Shown: positions 1-12,035 of the stretch, one piece after another
How the letters are laid out: every line of letters starts with the position of its first letter
Position numbering within the stretch: position 1 is the stretch's first letter
DNA from: Caprella mutica
Taxonomy: Eukaryota > Arthropoda > Malacostraca > Amphipoda > Caprellidae
Reading direction: 5' to 3'
NCBI GenBank assembly: GCA_947561585.1
Contig: CANNZV010002360.1
Coordinates: forward strand, 113,673-177,672
Length of the DNA: 64,000 nucleotides
Translations under genes and position numbers: made by a program
The notes under the pieces: model-generated
Seen by the model: only the letters and a program-made list of their open reading frames with translations
Databases searched by the model: none
Told to the model about the DNA's origin: nothing

Positions 1-474
1 AATGCACTCTATTTTGTTACTCAAGTCTCTCCGCATCCAATGGTGCTCATATCAATCATCACTTTAGGTCAAAAATTGACGGAAGAGATATGTATTTCTT
101 TCACTTCCCACCTAAAATCACGTTTCTTCCATATCTCGTTTTTATGAAAAAAATGTGATTTTCACCAAGAAGAAATACATTCTTCATTTGATTTTTCATA
201 TGTGAATCAAATTTTCAAAATTTACAATGGTCAATAGTAAAATGAAAATCTTGGAGGGACGATCTTCTTGAAAAACAGATCGCAAATGTATTTATACTAA
301 ACATTTTTGTGGTCGTTCGTTATATATATAATTTTCACAGGTATATTACTAATTCCTTACAATATATTTTTACAAAAAGCACCATAACTCTCTTAAGTTT
401 ACTGCCTTTAATTTTAGACATATTTGAGAGAAATCCCGAATCATATATCATTATGAATGATCTTTAGTTATAGT

Positions 475-745
475 TTTCGTGATATTCCATTCCCCCTCTA
501 CAACAATAACTATTTCTTCTCCCCATTTTCCTTCTACAACAATAAACACTTATCTTCCCAATTCCCTTTCAACAACAATATCCACTTATCTTCCCCATTC
601 CTCTTCTACAAATATAACCATTTCAATTCACCATCTCTATTGATCCAGTCCCATACCAGGAGACAAATCAAGAGTTACCAGTAAACATCGAATGTGTATT
701 TTTTTTTTTTTTTTTGAGAATTCCCCCTCCACAACTATAACAACT
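475..745. repeat. CT-rich degenerate tandem repeat, about 28-30 bp unit
   Basis: About five imperfect units carry the recurring words CTTCTACAACAATAA and CTTCCCCATTC. The last unit follows a T-run and repeats CCTCCACAACTATAACAACT. It lies in an intron or flank. Confidence 0.7.
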
Positions 746-954
746 TCTCCTCCCTCTTCTTTTTTACAATATATAGTTATCTATAAAATTTCAATTGTAG
801 TATTTTCTATCTCAATTTTTTTGACTTAATATAAAAAATAAATATTTGACGGTCACCAGTTAAAGGGTCTCTTAAGGAGTCATCTTTTAAAGGGTTCCTC
901 AAAATTACCACAAATTAGGATAAGTGACATCATAAAGTAAATAGACTGGTAAGA

Positions 955-1310
955 AGAAAAAAAAACAGGAAAAAAATGATCTGGTGAAAAGGTCAAACTG
1001 GTAAGAAGAAAGAACTTGTAAAAAGAATAAACTACTAGAAAGAAAGAACTGTTAAAATGAATAAACTAGTTAAAATAATAAATTGGTAGAAAGAAAGAAC
1101 TGGTAAAAAGAATAAACTGGTAAAAAGAAAGAACTTGTAAAAGGATAAACTGGTAAAAAAAGAAATGGTAAAAAGAATGAACTGGTAAACAGAATAAATT
1201 GGTAAATATGATAACCGGTGAAAAAAATAAAGTGTCGAGAAGAATACACGGGTAAAAAGAATAAACTGGTAAAAAAATGAAATGGTAAAAAAACTGGTGG
1301 AAAAAGAATT
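955..1310. repeat. Degenerate tandem repeat around ACTGGTAAAAAGAATAA
   Basis: Some twenty variable units of 16-23 bp share the word AACTGGTAAAAAGAA. Units vary in length and sequence, so this is an old minisatellite. It passes at about 1325-1560 into an even more degenerate tract rich in GTAGGTAGG. Confidence 0.75.
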
Positions 1311-1700
1311 CAGGTCGCAAACAAGTAGGGAGCCTCAAAGTAAGTAGGTCCTCAAAGTATGTAGATAGGTTCAATTCAGGTAGATATATAGGTTTATAAA
1401 GTAAGTTTCTAGTTAGGTTTTAAGCAAGTGGTTAGGAAGGTAGTTTAAAGTAGGTAGGAAGGTTCAAAGATGGTTGCTAGGCAGGTTTAAATTAGGTAAG
1501 TAGGTTAGTTTACTTAAAATACTTGGATTGACTCAAATAGGGTAGAAGGTAAGCAGGTAGTCTGTGTAATATGGGATGTATTTAAAATTAAAATAATTTT
1601 AAATTCATATTTTTCAATTTCAATTAATTGAATAGTTTAAATTGTTAAAGTGAGCTAACTGTACAGTTTGTAATTAAATGGGTTCATTTTTTCTCAACAG

Positions 1701-2138
1701 GTATGGTAATATCATCAAACTTCTGATGTTGGAAACATTAGCCAATGAAGAGCTGTCAAAATATAGCAACACCTTCACTCTACTGCTGAAGAAATACTAC
1801 AAACCACAGAGTCATTCTCCTGTCTATCAATTAGATCTCATTCTGTCATCAGATAGCAATGCAGAAATTATCATCATTGTGTCTGACTCTATGATAGGCT
1901 GGCGAGAGTATAACATAAAGTACTACAGACACATCAAACCTATGATTGACGTGATTAAGAAATTTAAAAGTGGAGTTAAAATTGACTTTTATTCTAACGA
2001 AATCGCAAATACTCAGCAAATAATCCAATTGCTGACAGTGCTAGGAGATGATAGTGAAATTCAGCTCACTTTTCGTCACAGTCACGACAAATACCAGGCT
2101 CTGGAGGGAGAATTCTACACACAGCTCAAGAATTGCAA
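1701..2138 (+). CDS. Exon 1 (visible) of the plus-strand gene
   Basis: Acceptor TTTTTTCTCAACAG ends at 1700 and donor GTTAGT starts at 2139. The first base completes a codon, 145 codons follow, and AA is left over. It encodes the start of the visible globular region, with YGNIIKLLMLETLANEELSK near its beginning. Confidence 0.75.
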
Positions 2139-5100
2139 GTTAGTTACTTTTTATGATTATTCTAATTATGTTGATTTGAATTAACTACATTCTATGAATA
2201 GGTAGAGAATTAGCAATAAAAGATATGAAAAATGATAATAACAAAGTATAATGACTAGTATCTTTTCGTTTAAATTGAATAAATTTCTATTTTAGTAAAT
2301 AAACCTTAGTAACATTGATGGGGACTGAGATGCATTAGATAATAATTATTTTACAGTTCAAGGATGGCTAACAACTAGCTATCAGAATTAATTTAATCTA
2401 TATTGTAATTTAGAAAGGAATAGAACTTGAATCTAAAACACACAGTAAAATATTTGTTTAGGGTTTATCGACATACAGTAAAGTTCATATGTATTATTTT
2501 ATTATAACAATCTACTGTACAGTGTACACAGTACAGCGTACACACCAAATCCTTGACTGATTTCGATTATAATTTTCTTTATAAAATTTGAATGAATGAA
2601 ATTTAATTAATTTTCAGTCGATCGAATTCATGCTATGGATACATACCAAAACATTTAACTTTAGATTTGTTACCAATTGCTCTATTTTCTTTCCCAAATC
2701 AATATCAGGTGCAAGATAACTGGATTCATCGCTTGCATTTCATCATCAGAGCATCTCTCCATTGTAGTTAGCATTTTTAGAGGTCATATACTCTTCATCA
2801 GCACTCCATCAGTGACTGACATCTGCTTTGCAGCCCTAGAGGAATACAAAGGATGGTTATGTGAGTAAATCAGGTGTGATACTGAAAAACAACGCCAATT
2901 AATGATTTATTATTATTTCATTAATCCTTCCAATTGGTTTATATCAAATATTATAATATTAAATGTTATTATCTATTGATTCATAATAAATATAATAATC
3001 CCTATATATTTATGTCAAATAATATAATCATTCTTATTGATTTATATCAAATATTATTATCCTTCCTATTTATATATTTAAATTTATTAATCCTTCCTAT
3101 CATTTTATATTAAAGATTTTAATACTTCCTCTATTAATTTAGAGGATTTTAATATATTTCAAATATTACAATCTTCCTATTGATTTATATTATATTATTA
3201 TAATATTTCCTATTAATTAATTTAAAACTTATTCATCCTTACTATTGATTTATATTAGATTTATTAATCCTTCATATATAGCTATCATTTCAGTTATTGT
3301 TACAAAACATAATATATTTGTTTTAGTAGTTAACAAAAAATCTTTCAAGAACCTTCCTTAATATAAATTTAAGAATACTGATAGCTATAAAGTAAGTTGT
3401 ACAAAAGAGTAATTCAAGTTGGTCTGACTGATATAGTAATCAGACCAAAAGTGTAGATCATAATCTTGTTGAGGTGATCATACCGTATTTAATTTGTCGT
3501 AATCGATATTTAAGGTTTAGAGTTTCAGAACATGGTTAAAAACGCAGGCACGCGATCTGGTGGTTATTATTTTATATTCTAAAACATTATCATACGTTTT
3601 AAGATTAGTAAATTATTATACGAAAAAGTCTTAATATTTAACAAGCAACAGCAAAAAGTAATAGATACATCCTATTATAGAATAATTATTTTTTAACAAT
3701 TAATCACTCAATTTATTTTGCAGGGCTGACTGTCAAATACACTGATGACTTCCCCAGCACTGGAAGTAATCCTGTTAGAGAGAGTACCGCCCTAACGGTA
3801 GAACACATTCCTGCTGATGGCAAAGAAAAGACGTCCAATCTACTCAAATACATCCTTCCAAAATCGAAAGAGTGAGTGATGTTTAACTTACAACTATATA
3901 TGTGAAAAAAAAATAATAGAGTTCAATTGAATTAAAAGTTAAATTTAAAATGTAACAAATTACACTTTTTTAATAATATTTTGGAACTTTGCAATTTTTT
4001 GTTGTTGTGCAATGTTAGTGCGAATTAAATAGTTGATTGGTTAAAATCCACAATACGTAATGAGAAGTATAGCTTACTTATAACGTGACAAATAAAAGTA
4101 CATTACATGATTAATAACGTAACTCACCTATAACGTGATTATTAACCTACCTTAATTAGCTTATGTAGCTCTCTTTTCACGTGATCAATTATGTAACTTA
4201 CTCATCATGTGATAAATAAAAGTACAGCTTTATGATAAATTACAAAACTAACTTGTTCGGTTGTAAAAATCGTAACTTACTCATCAAGTGATAGATAAAA
4301 TATGTTTTGAGATAAATAACATAACCTACTCATTGCGATATAATTAACGTAACTTACTCATTTCGTGATAAATAACCTATATTACATATTACGTGATAAA
4401 TAACATAAGTTACTCATCACTTGAAAATATCGTAACTTACTCTTACTCATTGCGTGATAAATAGCGTAATCTATCACATAATAAATAATGTAAAGTACTC
4501 TCCACATAATAGATAACCTAACTTACTCATCACGTTAGAAATAACATATCTTATATTACGTGATATATAACGTAATTTCCTTCCTGGCAAAATGTATACT
4601 TTACTTTTTTTACTATAAAATAGGTTTACCTTTTGTTTCTAAATATTTGTCATATTTTCGGCAAAACTGTAATTGTTATAGGTTCGCATTGAATAATGTT
4701 AAATATATTAATAAAAATGAATAAAGCTATTTATATCGACCGGTGTATTTTCCCGGCATCGTGGTTTTCACTTCTTTTAATTTTTACTTGGGGATTTTTT
4801 TATTGGGATATTTTACCGGGGGTTTATTGCACGTGGGGGGAGGGGTGCTCAAGTGGTATTTAACTAGTGGGTTACTTTACCGCGCTTTTTTTTTAATGGC
4901 TAAATCAGTTAATAAATACAGTTGGTGATTTGAAGAGAGGAAAATGAGATGGTTGAAGAATGTTCGTGAAATTGCAGTCTAATTATATTATAAGAAGTAC
5001 AGGAAGAAGCTAGCTTGTAGCACAAGTAAAATAATTTAATATAGTAGTATCATTTTTACTAGTACAATCGTAACAATCTCAAGTTTGTACAATATTATAG

Positions 5101-8100
5101 TTAACTAAAATACCTTGTAAATAATATCCGTATATATACAAGCATGAATGGAAGTAATTAATATTTTAAACTTCTATTTACAATTTAACAACTCATGAAA
5201 CTAATGAAATCGATAATTTATTATTCTTTTACTGATGTTGTTGGTTACAATCATTAAACATTTATACCCCTACGTAGTCAACGTGTTAAATAATCGATTC
5301 TTTAAAAATAAATCATAACTTTCTATAATACATTTTAACATTGAGCTCAACCATTTGGGTTGATTGTTGTTGTTTTTTCCTCACTAATTACTTCATTCTT
5401 TTCAGATTCTCTAGTATAGAGTTGCCTTTTTGTAATCTGACAGACACGGATGCATATGAGCTGCTGAAGAAGTTAGAAAAAGAGGAAATGAGAACAGAAG
5501 AGGGGAAAAGAACTGAAATGAAAGAGGAGAGGTAAGTGAGTCTGAGGCTGGTGATTGAGTGTAAGGATGATGCGTTTTAGTAAAACACTAACTTTTTTTT
5601 ATAAACATTTTTTTTCCAAATACAAAGTTTCTGTTTGTTAGAAAATAATAATATGGTTTGATTCTATGTGTGTAAAATTAACAGATAGATTTAAAACTAA
5701 CAATTTCCTTCAGCCAAAGACCGTTTTTCTTTTTTAAGATTTGAACCTCACTTTAAATGATTTCAAACTATTATTACATTATATAGATATTCTCAGAACT
5801 TTTAAAACTTCAAAACATTAAAATGCTACGTAGAACATCTCCTCGAGCTATATTTTAAAATGGGAGGGCATTAAAAGTTAGTTCACTTTATATGGTCAAA
5901 TGTGGTTGGGTGGCCAATTTGTTTTATCTTTTGCATGATGAGTTTTTATAATTTCTTCTTTAACAATCAAACTATTTGTTGTTGGCGATAACAACAATAT
6001 TAATTAGATAATGGAGGTTATATTTATCTTGGAAAAACTTTCCAAACTCACAATTGATAATATGAAAACTGAGAAACATTCGGAAAATACTAATTCTCTT
6101 TAATATTCTACAACAACAGCTTGATTTATTTACCATCCTGATAAATGAGATCAACCATTTGTGCACATTATGAGCACAAATTAACCGTAAGTTACGTTTA
6201 TAACATTCATTAGGTGCTAACCTTAAATAATATTATTAATCAGATCTAATATCACAGGTCTAATATCACATTCATTAGATCCTAACCCTAACTAATGTTA
6301 CTTAGCTCAATATATTTCCTCAAAGAACTCTAACAAAGAAGTAGAAGAGTTTGGTTAGTCTCTCCTACTCTGTCTATCAATACAAGAAAAATTTTATTAA
6401 ACATTTGAAAAAGGTTCTGGTAAGCGACCAAGCTCTAAAGGTATCCTATTTAAACAAAATCCGCAATAATAAAACACATAATAACTATACACGACGTTTC
6501 GTCGAAAAATTTTCGTAAAGGGGACATTAACACACTCTAATGTTAAAAAGTATGTACTTTAACAGGATAATGTACCAAACTATTAAATTACAAATTAGAA
6601 TAATGGTAAGGATAAAAATTATTAAATAAATTCTAATCGTTTTTCTATTAAATACAAAACCAGAACTACTCAATAATTTCAAATTATTTTAAAGTAATTT
6701 GTTATATTGTATAAGCAAGGCAAAACTTAAAAAATTATCATTGATTAATAAAGGACTAAATCCACACACAAAGAACATTTTGAAATTTAAATTTTTGTCT
6801 ATGAGTAGCCTTGTTTCACAAATGCCTATTGAAATCCTACCTTGTTGACTCGGGTAAACGTGTCTTTTCGAGTACGTGAAGAATATTAATAATATTATAT
6901 TGTTCTAAACATTATGTAACAAACTTATAATTTTCTTGAAGCCTGGAAAGGATTTTTAATATTTTATTCATACTTGATCAAAATAAATAAGATACCGTTT
7001 GATAAATCTGAACTTTTTCTATTTGAAGCCAACTTCTTGTTTCAAAGAATCAGTTTTTGGTAAAACAGTAACCTAAAATATAGATAAACATTTGACGGCA
7101 AGTTTTATTTAAATGAAATATTGCTATTCAATTTAAGATTAGCATTCAATAACCGAACTCTCACAATATTCAAACAGTGGTTATTTACCAATGGAAAATT
7201 TCTTGTCAATGATGAATTTGATGAAATAAATTTTATCATTTGGAATTAAAATTATTGAGAAGAAATTGTTTTAAATTAAAAAACACATATCTCGATCCGA
7301 AAATATCAAATTACTTTAAAAATAATTTGTTATTATTGAGTAGATTTGATTTAGTATTAAAGTAGAAAAACGACTGAAATTTATTTAATAGTTTTCCTCT
7401 TTATCATTTTTCTGTTTTGTAATGTGATTGTTCGATACTTCATTATTTTGTTAAATTATATGTATTGTATCATTAGAGTATGTTAATATCCCCTTTACAA
7501 AAATTTGTCGAAGAAACCTCCTGTCGATGAAACGTCTTGTTGACGAAACGTCTTGTTGACAAAAACGTCTGTCGACGAAACGTCTTGTGGACGAAACGTC
7601 TTGTCGACAAAATGTCTTGTTGACGAAACGTCTTGTTTACGAAATGTCTTAGTAATATGTTGCTGTTACTTTCGTGTCTAATATTACATTTATCATGTGC
7701 AAACCCTAATTAACGATACTTTACTTACAGAGTGCATCCGGACCAATCGAGATACTTGAAACTTCATTTGGTGAGTGAGAGGCAACTGAAATCATTTTTC
7801 TGAAGAGATTGATGTTTATAGAATATTTTATTTGATAATTGCCATTATATTTAATCATGATAAAATCTATGATATTTCTAGATCAAAGAAAAGTTTTTTT
7901 TATGATATTACGATTGTAGGTCTAAGTCAAAAGGTTTAGTAAATAGGCAATTAGGCACCCTCTGTAAACAAGTTAAAAAGGAAAAGGGTTTACTTTGAAA
8001 CCCCTCTGTAAACAAGTCAATGGGCTTACTGAAGACACTATCCGTAAATAAGTCAATTATGGGCTTACTGTAATCATTATCTGTAAATAAGTGAAAGGGT

Positions 8101-9855
8101 TTACTTCAGACCCTCTCTGTTAACAAGTCAAATGAGTTTATTTTACATTCATCAGGTTCACAATTGAAGTTCTGATATTTTTCAAAGATAAAAAGAACTT
8201 AATTTTTTCATCGATAATTAAACCCCTAACCAACACAAGTATAAATTTGTGATTTGTGTCATGATATAAGCAAGGGAACAAAATTTAAAGAGAAAATTAA
8301 GGTCTAGCAGGTTAAATAATTCATTAGATATACATTTATTTATTGAATTTTGCAAATTTATAACTATTTTTCTACAAATTTACCTTTTTTAATTGCTTTA
8401 AATATGATTTTAAGTGTTGCTATTATGACAATATGTGTGCCTGAACGTGACCGGAAATTTCGCCGTAAGAAAATTTGCCGTAGGAAAATTCGCCGCAAGA
8501 AAATTCGCCGTCAGAAAATTCGTCGTAAGGAATTTTCGCCGAAAGGAAATTTCGCCGTAAGAATATTTAACTCTCGACTTAGAACCCCAAATAAATTATG
8601 TGATCTCCACATTATTTGTTAGAATTGAGAGAGTCACAATTAATAGTTTAACAAGACACTTGATAGCAAACATTAACAATATTATACAAAGAAAATAACA
8701 AAATTGGATGGACAATCAAACTTAAGTATTTGTTCTTTATTTTTTTTGTTAAACCTTATTTTGACGATGTCATAGATGTTTACATGATATCAGTTGGCAA
8801 ACTTGTTACCAAATGCAATTAACGCTCAACTTGTGTTATGTTTCATTGTCCATCAATTAAAATTGATTTTATTTTTTAATTTTACTATGTTTATCATTTT
8901 TTTAACGTTATACTTGCAGTTTTAGAGGATAGCGCTAGGGTTATGCTCTTCAACTACGAGGTCTTAGATTTTTGTATTAGGTAGTCTCGTATTCTTCATT
9001 TACTATCGCCTCTACATTTTCCTCTTCCATTCGTGAGTTCAGCCACCGGTGCTTGTGTCCCATTTCGTCACATTCCTTGATAAGTGACTGCATTCACCTA
9101 GTAGCTTTTCTGCATCCATGAGCTTATTACCGACGGTGTTAGGTGACTTTGTACATAATTTCCTTTTGACGTCATCGACATGGCCTTTGGTTCCAAAGCA
9201 GACGTTAAACCCCTACTAAAACTAAATTTAAATGAAACTTAAATCAGACTAAAGACACTATTCATATATAAATAGTCTGCTTTCTCTTTTTATCAGTATC
9301 CTTTTGACGGGGGTTGGAAAAGGACTCTAGCAATTATTGTGATGAACTCTTTATTTGTCTGCATATAAAATTTACAGCGAAAATTCCTTACGGCGAAAAT
9401 TCCTTATAGCGAATTTTCTTGCGGGGAAATTTCCTACGGCGAATTTTCTTACGGCGAAAATTCCTAGTACCGTGTCTGAATAAATACTTTGCAAGTCTAG
9501 TTTGTAAGACACAGAAATGACGTCAGTAGAGGGTTGAAATTACTAGAAAATAACTCAAATTAATAATGAAATTTCTTATCAACAGAAAGAAAGTGAAGAA
9601 GAAATCAGAGAGAGGGAAAGGAGAAATGAGGAAAAGAGAGAAAAAGAAAGGAGAGAAGAGGAAAGGAAAGAAAAGGAAAGGAGAGAAGAAGAAAAAAGAG
9701 AAGCGGTAAAGAGAGAAGAGGAAAGGAGAGAAAAGGAAGAGAGAGAAGAGGAAGAGAGATATAAGAAAATGCGTAATGTTTTTCTTTTCATTCTATTCTT
9801 TTCCATTGTTTCTTTTTTCTACCTTGATCTTCTTCGTTCTTTTCTATTTTCTTAG
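1701..9855 (+). CDS. Spliced gene, six visible exons, unknown protein with charged tail and hydrophobic C-terminus (5' partial)
   Basis: Join 1701-2138, 2709-2860, 3724-3871, 5406-5531, 7731-7770 and 9586-9855. All five junctions have GT..AG ends and compatible phases, and the joined frame stays open for about 390 residues up to the TAG at 9853. The first 200 residues look globular, with alternating strand- and helix-like segments and recurrent leucine/isoleucine spacing. A leucine-rich-repeat-like fold is possible but I cannot assign a family. Next comes a linker rich in charged and polar residues. The last exon gives about 60 residues that are almost only E, K and R, predicted helical or coiled coil, then about 25 hydrophobic residues that could be a tail anchor. 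The 5' end is outside the window. The large introns carry minisatellites and foldback elements. The hydrophobic end could instead be read-through into an intron, because a weak GTAATG donor lies at 9773. The exon chain is well supported; the function is unknown. Confidence 0.72.
2139..2708 (+). other. Intron 1, AT-rich
   Basis: Between donor GTTAGT and acceptor AATATCAG. It contains a small duplication of the word ACAGTGTACACAGTACAGCGT near 2516-2545 in imperfect form and nothing else recognisable. Confidence 0.6.
2709..2860 (+). CDS. Exon 2 of the plus-strand gene
   Basis: Begins after AATATCAG and ends before GTGAGT. The first G completes the AA left by exon 1 to a lysine codon, then the frame reads CKITGFIACISSSEHLS onward. 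One T is left over. Phase agreement on both sides supports it. Confidence 0.75.
2920..3300. repeat. Intronic tandem repeat, about 32 bp
   Basis: About eleven degenerate units share TTAATCCTTCCTATTGATTT and TATATCAAATATTA. It fills the first part of intron 2 (2861-3723). The rest of that intron is AT-rich without features. Confidence 0.75.
3724..3871 (+). CDS. Exon 3 of the plus-strand gene
   Basis: Acceptor ATTTTGCAG ends at 3723 and donor GTGAGT starts at 3872. The leading GG joins the T of exon 2 to make tryptophan, then LTVKYTDDFPSTGSNPVRES and so on follow. It leaves GA over. The encoded part is polar and probably a linker or loop region. Confidence 0.75.
4030..4590. repeat. Intronic degenerate tandem repeat, about 35 bp
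   Basis: Recurring words are TAACTTACTCATCACGTGAT and AAATAACGTAAC, in at least twelve imperfect units within intron 3. The rest of intron 3 (4590-5405) is AT-rich, with one GC-poor open stretch at 4743-4928 that has no coding signature. Confidence 0.8.
5406..5531 (+). CDS. Exon 4 of the plus-strand gene
   Basis: Acceptor TTCTTTTCAG ends at 5405 and donor GTAAGT starts at 5532. The leading A completes GA to glutamate. The frame reads FSSIELPFCNLTDTDAYELL, then a helical stretch rich in K, E, R and M. It leaves AG over. This exon starts the charged region that dominates exon 6. Confidence 0.75.
5532..7730 (+). other. Intron 4, AT-rich, contains a foldback element
   Basis: Nothing coding is recognised between 5540 and 6480. 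A foldback element lies at about 6490-7660. The acceptor TTACTTACAG ends at 7730. Confidence 0.6.
6490..7660. mobile_element. Foldback-type element with ACGTTTCGTCGA tandem-repeat end
   Basis: The sequence from about 6490 to 6720 (GTTTCGTCGAAAAATTTTCG, GTAAAGGGGACATTAACACA) returns inverted and diverged at about 7300-7520 (GTTAATATCCCCTTTACAAA). The arms are therefore at least 230 bp with a spacer near 600 bp. The right end carries about eight tandem units of GACGAAACGTCTTGT. The left arm keeps only one such unit. No convincing target duplication was found, and no coding sequence is inside. Confidence 0.75.
7731..7770 (+). CDS. Exon 5 (40-bp micro-exon) of the plus-strand gene
   Basis: Acceptor TTACTTACAG and donor GTGAGT flank 40 bases. 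The first A completes AG to arginine, then VHPDQSRYLKLHL follows and the exon ends in phase 0. It is short, but both splice sites are strong and both phases match, so it is likely real. Confidence 0.7.
7920..8130. repeat. Intronic tandem repeat, GTAAACAAGTCAA type
   Basis: About five imperfect units of 35-50 bp carry CTCTGTAAACAAGTCAA and GGGTTTACTT. It lies in intron 5. Confidence 0.7.
8446..9471. mobile_element. Foldback element, MULE-like, with 9-bp target duplication
   Basis: The left arm (8446-8575) is made of units like GAAAATTCGCCGTAAG. The right arm (about 9375-9471) is made of the same units inverted. Flanks are GTGCCTGAA (8437-8445) and GTGTCTGAA (9472-9480), an 8 of 9 match. Ends read CGTGACCGGAAA on the left and, inverted, GGTACTAGGAA on the right, close to the GGTNNCCGGAAA ends of the element at 35195. 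The middle holds a copy of the shared core repeat. A 9-bp duplication is typical of Mutator-like elements and of foldback elements related to them. No transposase is present, so it is non-autonomous. It sits in intron 5 of the plus-strand gene. Confidence 0.8.
8905..9225 (+). repeat. Shared interspersed core repeat, copy 1
   Basis: From TTGCAGTTTTAGAGGATAGC through GAGGTCTTAGATTTTTGTAT and GTCACATTCCTTGATAAGTG to ACGTTAAACCCC. The same series of words occurs in order at 28128-28470 (inverted), 35473-35875 (inverted) and 47757-48095. Here it is the middle of a foldback element. Confidence 0.85.
9586..9855 (+). CDS. Exon 6, terminal exon of the plus-strand gene
   Basis: Acceptor TTTCTTATCAACAG ends at 9585 and the phase is 0, as left by exon 5. 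The first 60 or so residues are almost entirely E, R and K in loose repeats such as REEERKEKE. Then come YKKMRNVFLFILFFSIVSFF and further hydrophobic residues, ending at TAG 9853-9855. Purine-rich DNA with the same GAGAGAAGAGGA words continues at 10125-10335, perhaps a decayed duplicate of this repeat. Confidence 0.65.
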   Translation, partial: KESEEEIRERERRNEEKREKERREEERKEKERREEEKREAVKREEERREKEEREEEERYKKMRNVFLFILFFSIVSFFYLDLLRSFLFS

Positions 9856-10124
9856 ATGCCACTTTGTAATGTTTCGTATGTCAGTCACAAGACACTTCAA
9901 CATGAAAAATACATTAGTCAATTACAATGGCTACTTCAGCCTGAACATGAATACATTAGTATAGTAATATGACTTATGAATTCCTTAGTTAAGTACCAAG
10001 ACTACATTCTTTATAATATGAATGCACAGTCTAGTATACATTAGTCTAATATGCATTCGTCATAGAGTAACCACAGTTTCTCATATCATTATTTGAAACA
10101 AATTAACAATATCAATTACATTAA

Positions 10125-10335
10125 TTAGAAGATAAAGAGAAATAGGAAGAGAGAGATGAGGAAGAGTGTGAGAGAAGATGAAAAAAGAGAAGAGGAGAAG
10201 AGAGGAGTAAGAAGTGAGAGAGAGAAGAGGAAGTTGAGAGATGAGGAAGAGTGAGAGAGAAGATGAAAAAAGAGAAGAGGAGAAGAGAGGAGTAAGAAGT
10301 GAGAGAGAGAAGAGGAAGTTGAGAGATGAGGAAGA
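10125..10335. repeat. Purine-rich tandem duplication, about 87 bp unit
   Basis: The segment with GAGGAAGAGTGTGAGAGAAG, GATGAAAAAAGAGAAGAGG and AGAAGTGAGAGAGAGAAGAG is present at least twice in direct order. Its composition matches the coding repeat of the gene's last exon, but stop codons interrupt it. Confidence 0.8.
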
Positions 10336-10339
10336 ATAT

Positions 10340-11890
10340 ATTACATATTAATTATTATTTTTTATTGATTATCTACTGTTCTTTTTGATTGTTTCGAACA
10401 GTTATTGTGTGGGACCCTCAGTTTTCTATTTTTTAAATTAGAAACTGTAATAAGCATTTTTATCAATTTGTAAATTAACCTTTATATTATATCTTCATTA
10501 TCTTTATGTAGCTTGAATATAAAAAGAAATAAATCTTTAAATTATCTCTGATTGTTCTTGTTACTTTTAATGACTTTAGTTTATAATTTTATGGAATAAA
10601 ATTGTTAAGAGCCGTGTGTATGTAGAAGAATAGGGATATATTTATATTTTCTAAGCTATTTATCCATTTTCTGTCTTACCAAGTCATATTGGTAAAACTG
10701 GACTGAGTGCCATTACCCTCAACACTAGGACAGGAGGTACACTTATGGAGACCAAATTTGTATTTTAATGAGCACTCAGTTCCCTTTTTTAACTATAAGT
10801 GTATTTAGAATAATTATTAATAGTTTGATTTATTTTAAGATAAAAGAGAAGTTCATAATAAATTAATACAAATTTGTATGTGTAAAGATGTTTGATTAAA
10901 TTTTAAAATTTTAAAATTTGTTCTCAAACCTACTCTCATTATTTAGGAGAAATTCTTTTTTAGATTCTTACAAGAGGTCAACAAAAAGTTTTCCTTTCAG
11001 TGTTTAAATCTAAATCTATTTATATTTCAGCCCAAAATATTTCGATAAATAATGTGTCCCAATTATGACGTCACAGGAAGAAAACATTATCATTTGGGGC
11101 TACTAAACCAACACAAGCAATTCATTTCATCATTCAGAAGAAATAGAAAGTGAAGTAAAGAATAAATCATTTTGCCCCAAATTCAATTATATTTTGCACA
11201 ATTTTATTACTTGTAAACTTTCTAGTAATTCATTTGAAAATGAACCTATATCGGATCTTGAAGTCAGTATATGGAATTTCCTAGGAAATTGGTATATACA
11301 CTAAGACTACCAGTTAAAATAATTATACTTACCAGTGGCTGTCATTACCTCTTGTATTTTATATCTCTTTGGGTATTTAAATTTTATCAGTAAGAATTAT
11401 ACCCAAGGCATTAGTATCAGTTAGAATATAGCAAGTACATACAATTAATGTTTTATTTTTTCTGATTGATATTTACAGCAAGAACCGAACTTATAAGTAA
11501 TATATAAAATAACTATCCCGTAGGCTCCCCTATAAACATCACAGGTCCCAAATAGGTGCCAGGCACCCCACTTTGAGAATGAAAATGATATTATTTATTC
11601 AGAAATGCACAGTTTTACACAATTTTATCATGGAATATATACATTTTTTTCTTACTTTTTATTTGAGTATTATTGGTCAATTAAAAAATGAAAAAATATT
11701 GCAATTACTCTAACATGACTAATAGAAAAATACTTTAAAAATTACATCTATGTTATAATTAAACTACAATGCTACACAAAAATTATCATTACAATCAAAC
11801 TTTATTGCTATATTACATTTATCAAAATGAAAACAAATTGTACAACGTACATGAAAATTTGATAAACAAAATATATAAATACAATATTAA
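10340..11890. other. AT-rich intergenic DNA, nothing recognised
   Basis: No open frame of note, no repeat boundary and no RNA-like structure was seen. A candidate polyadenylation context (AATAAA-like words near 10530 and 10595) lies downstream of the plus-strand gene but is not distinctive in such AT-rich DNA. Confidence 0.5.
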
Positions 11891-11902
11891 TTTCAGAGGT
11901 TA

Positions 11903-12035
11903 AATCAAGGGTCCCCAAAGTGGTCGATACCGACCCCCTGGGGTCGATAAGCTTTTATTGGGGGTCGATAAACACACAAGGGTCGAACACGGGTCGATAA
12001 ACACAAAAGGGTCGAAAAGGGGTCGATTGATGCTA
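11903..12035. mobile_element. One terminus of a hAT-like transposon (fragment)
   Basis: Starts CAAGGGTCCCCAAAGTGGTC and continues with repeated GGGTCGATAA and GGGGTCGA words. Ends of the CAGGGGTCCCCAAA type followed by GGTCGAC-like repeats are known from animal hAT elements. No matching right end was found within the window, so this is probably a solo terminus. The following 300 bp have no recognisable transposase. Confidence 0.45.

Larger units (their letters stand above)
1..1700. other. Upstream intron or 5' flank with AT-rich and short-repeat sequence
   Basis: No exon is recognisable before the acceptor at 1699-1700. The first internal exon begins with one base that completes a codon, so at least one coding exon of the gene lies left of the window. 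The stretch holds three degenerate tandem tracts, listed separately, plus a T-run near 699-715. The open frames here are made by the CT-rich repeats and are not convincing genes. Confidence 0.6.

Noticed and set aside
4743..4928. Plus-strand open frame with FYLGIFLLGYFTGGLLHVGG
   Set aside because: Lies within intron 3, begins without ATG context, and the hydrophobic content follows from T-rich DNA.
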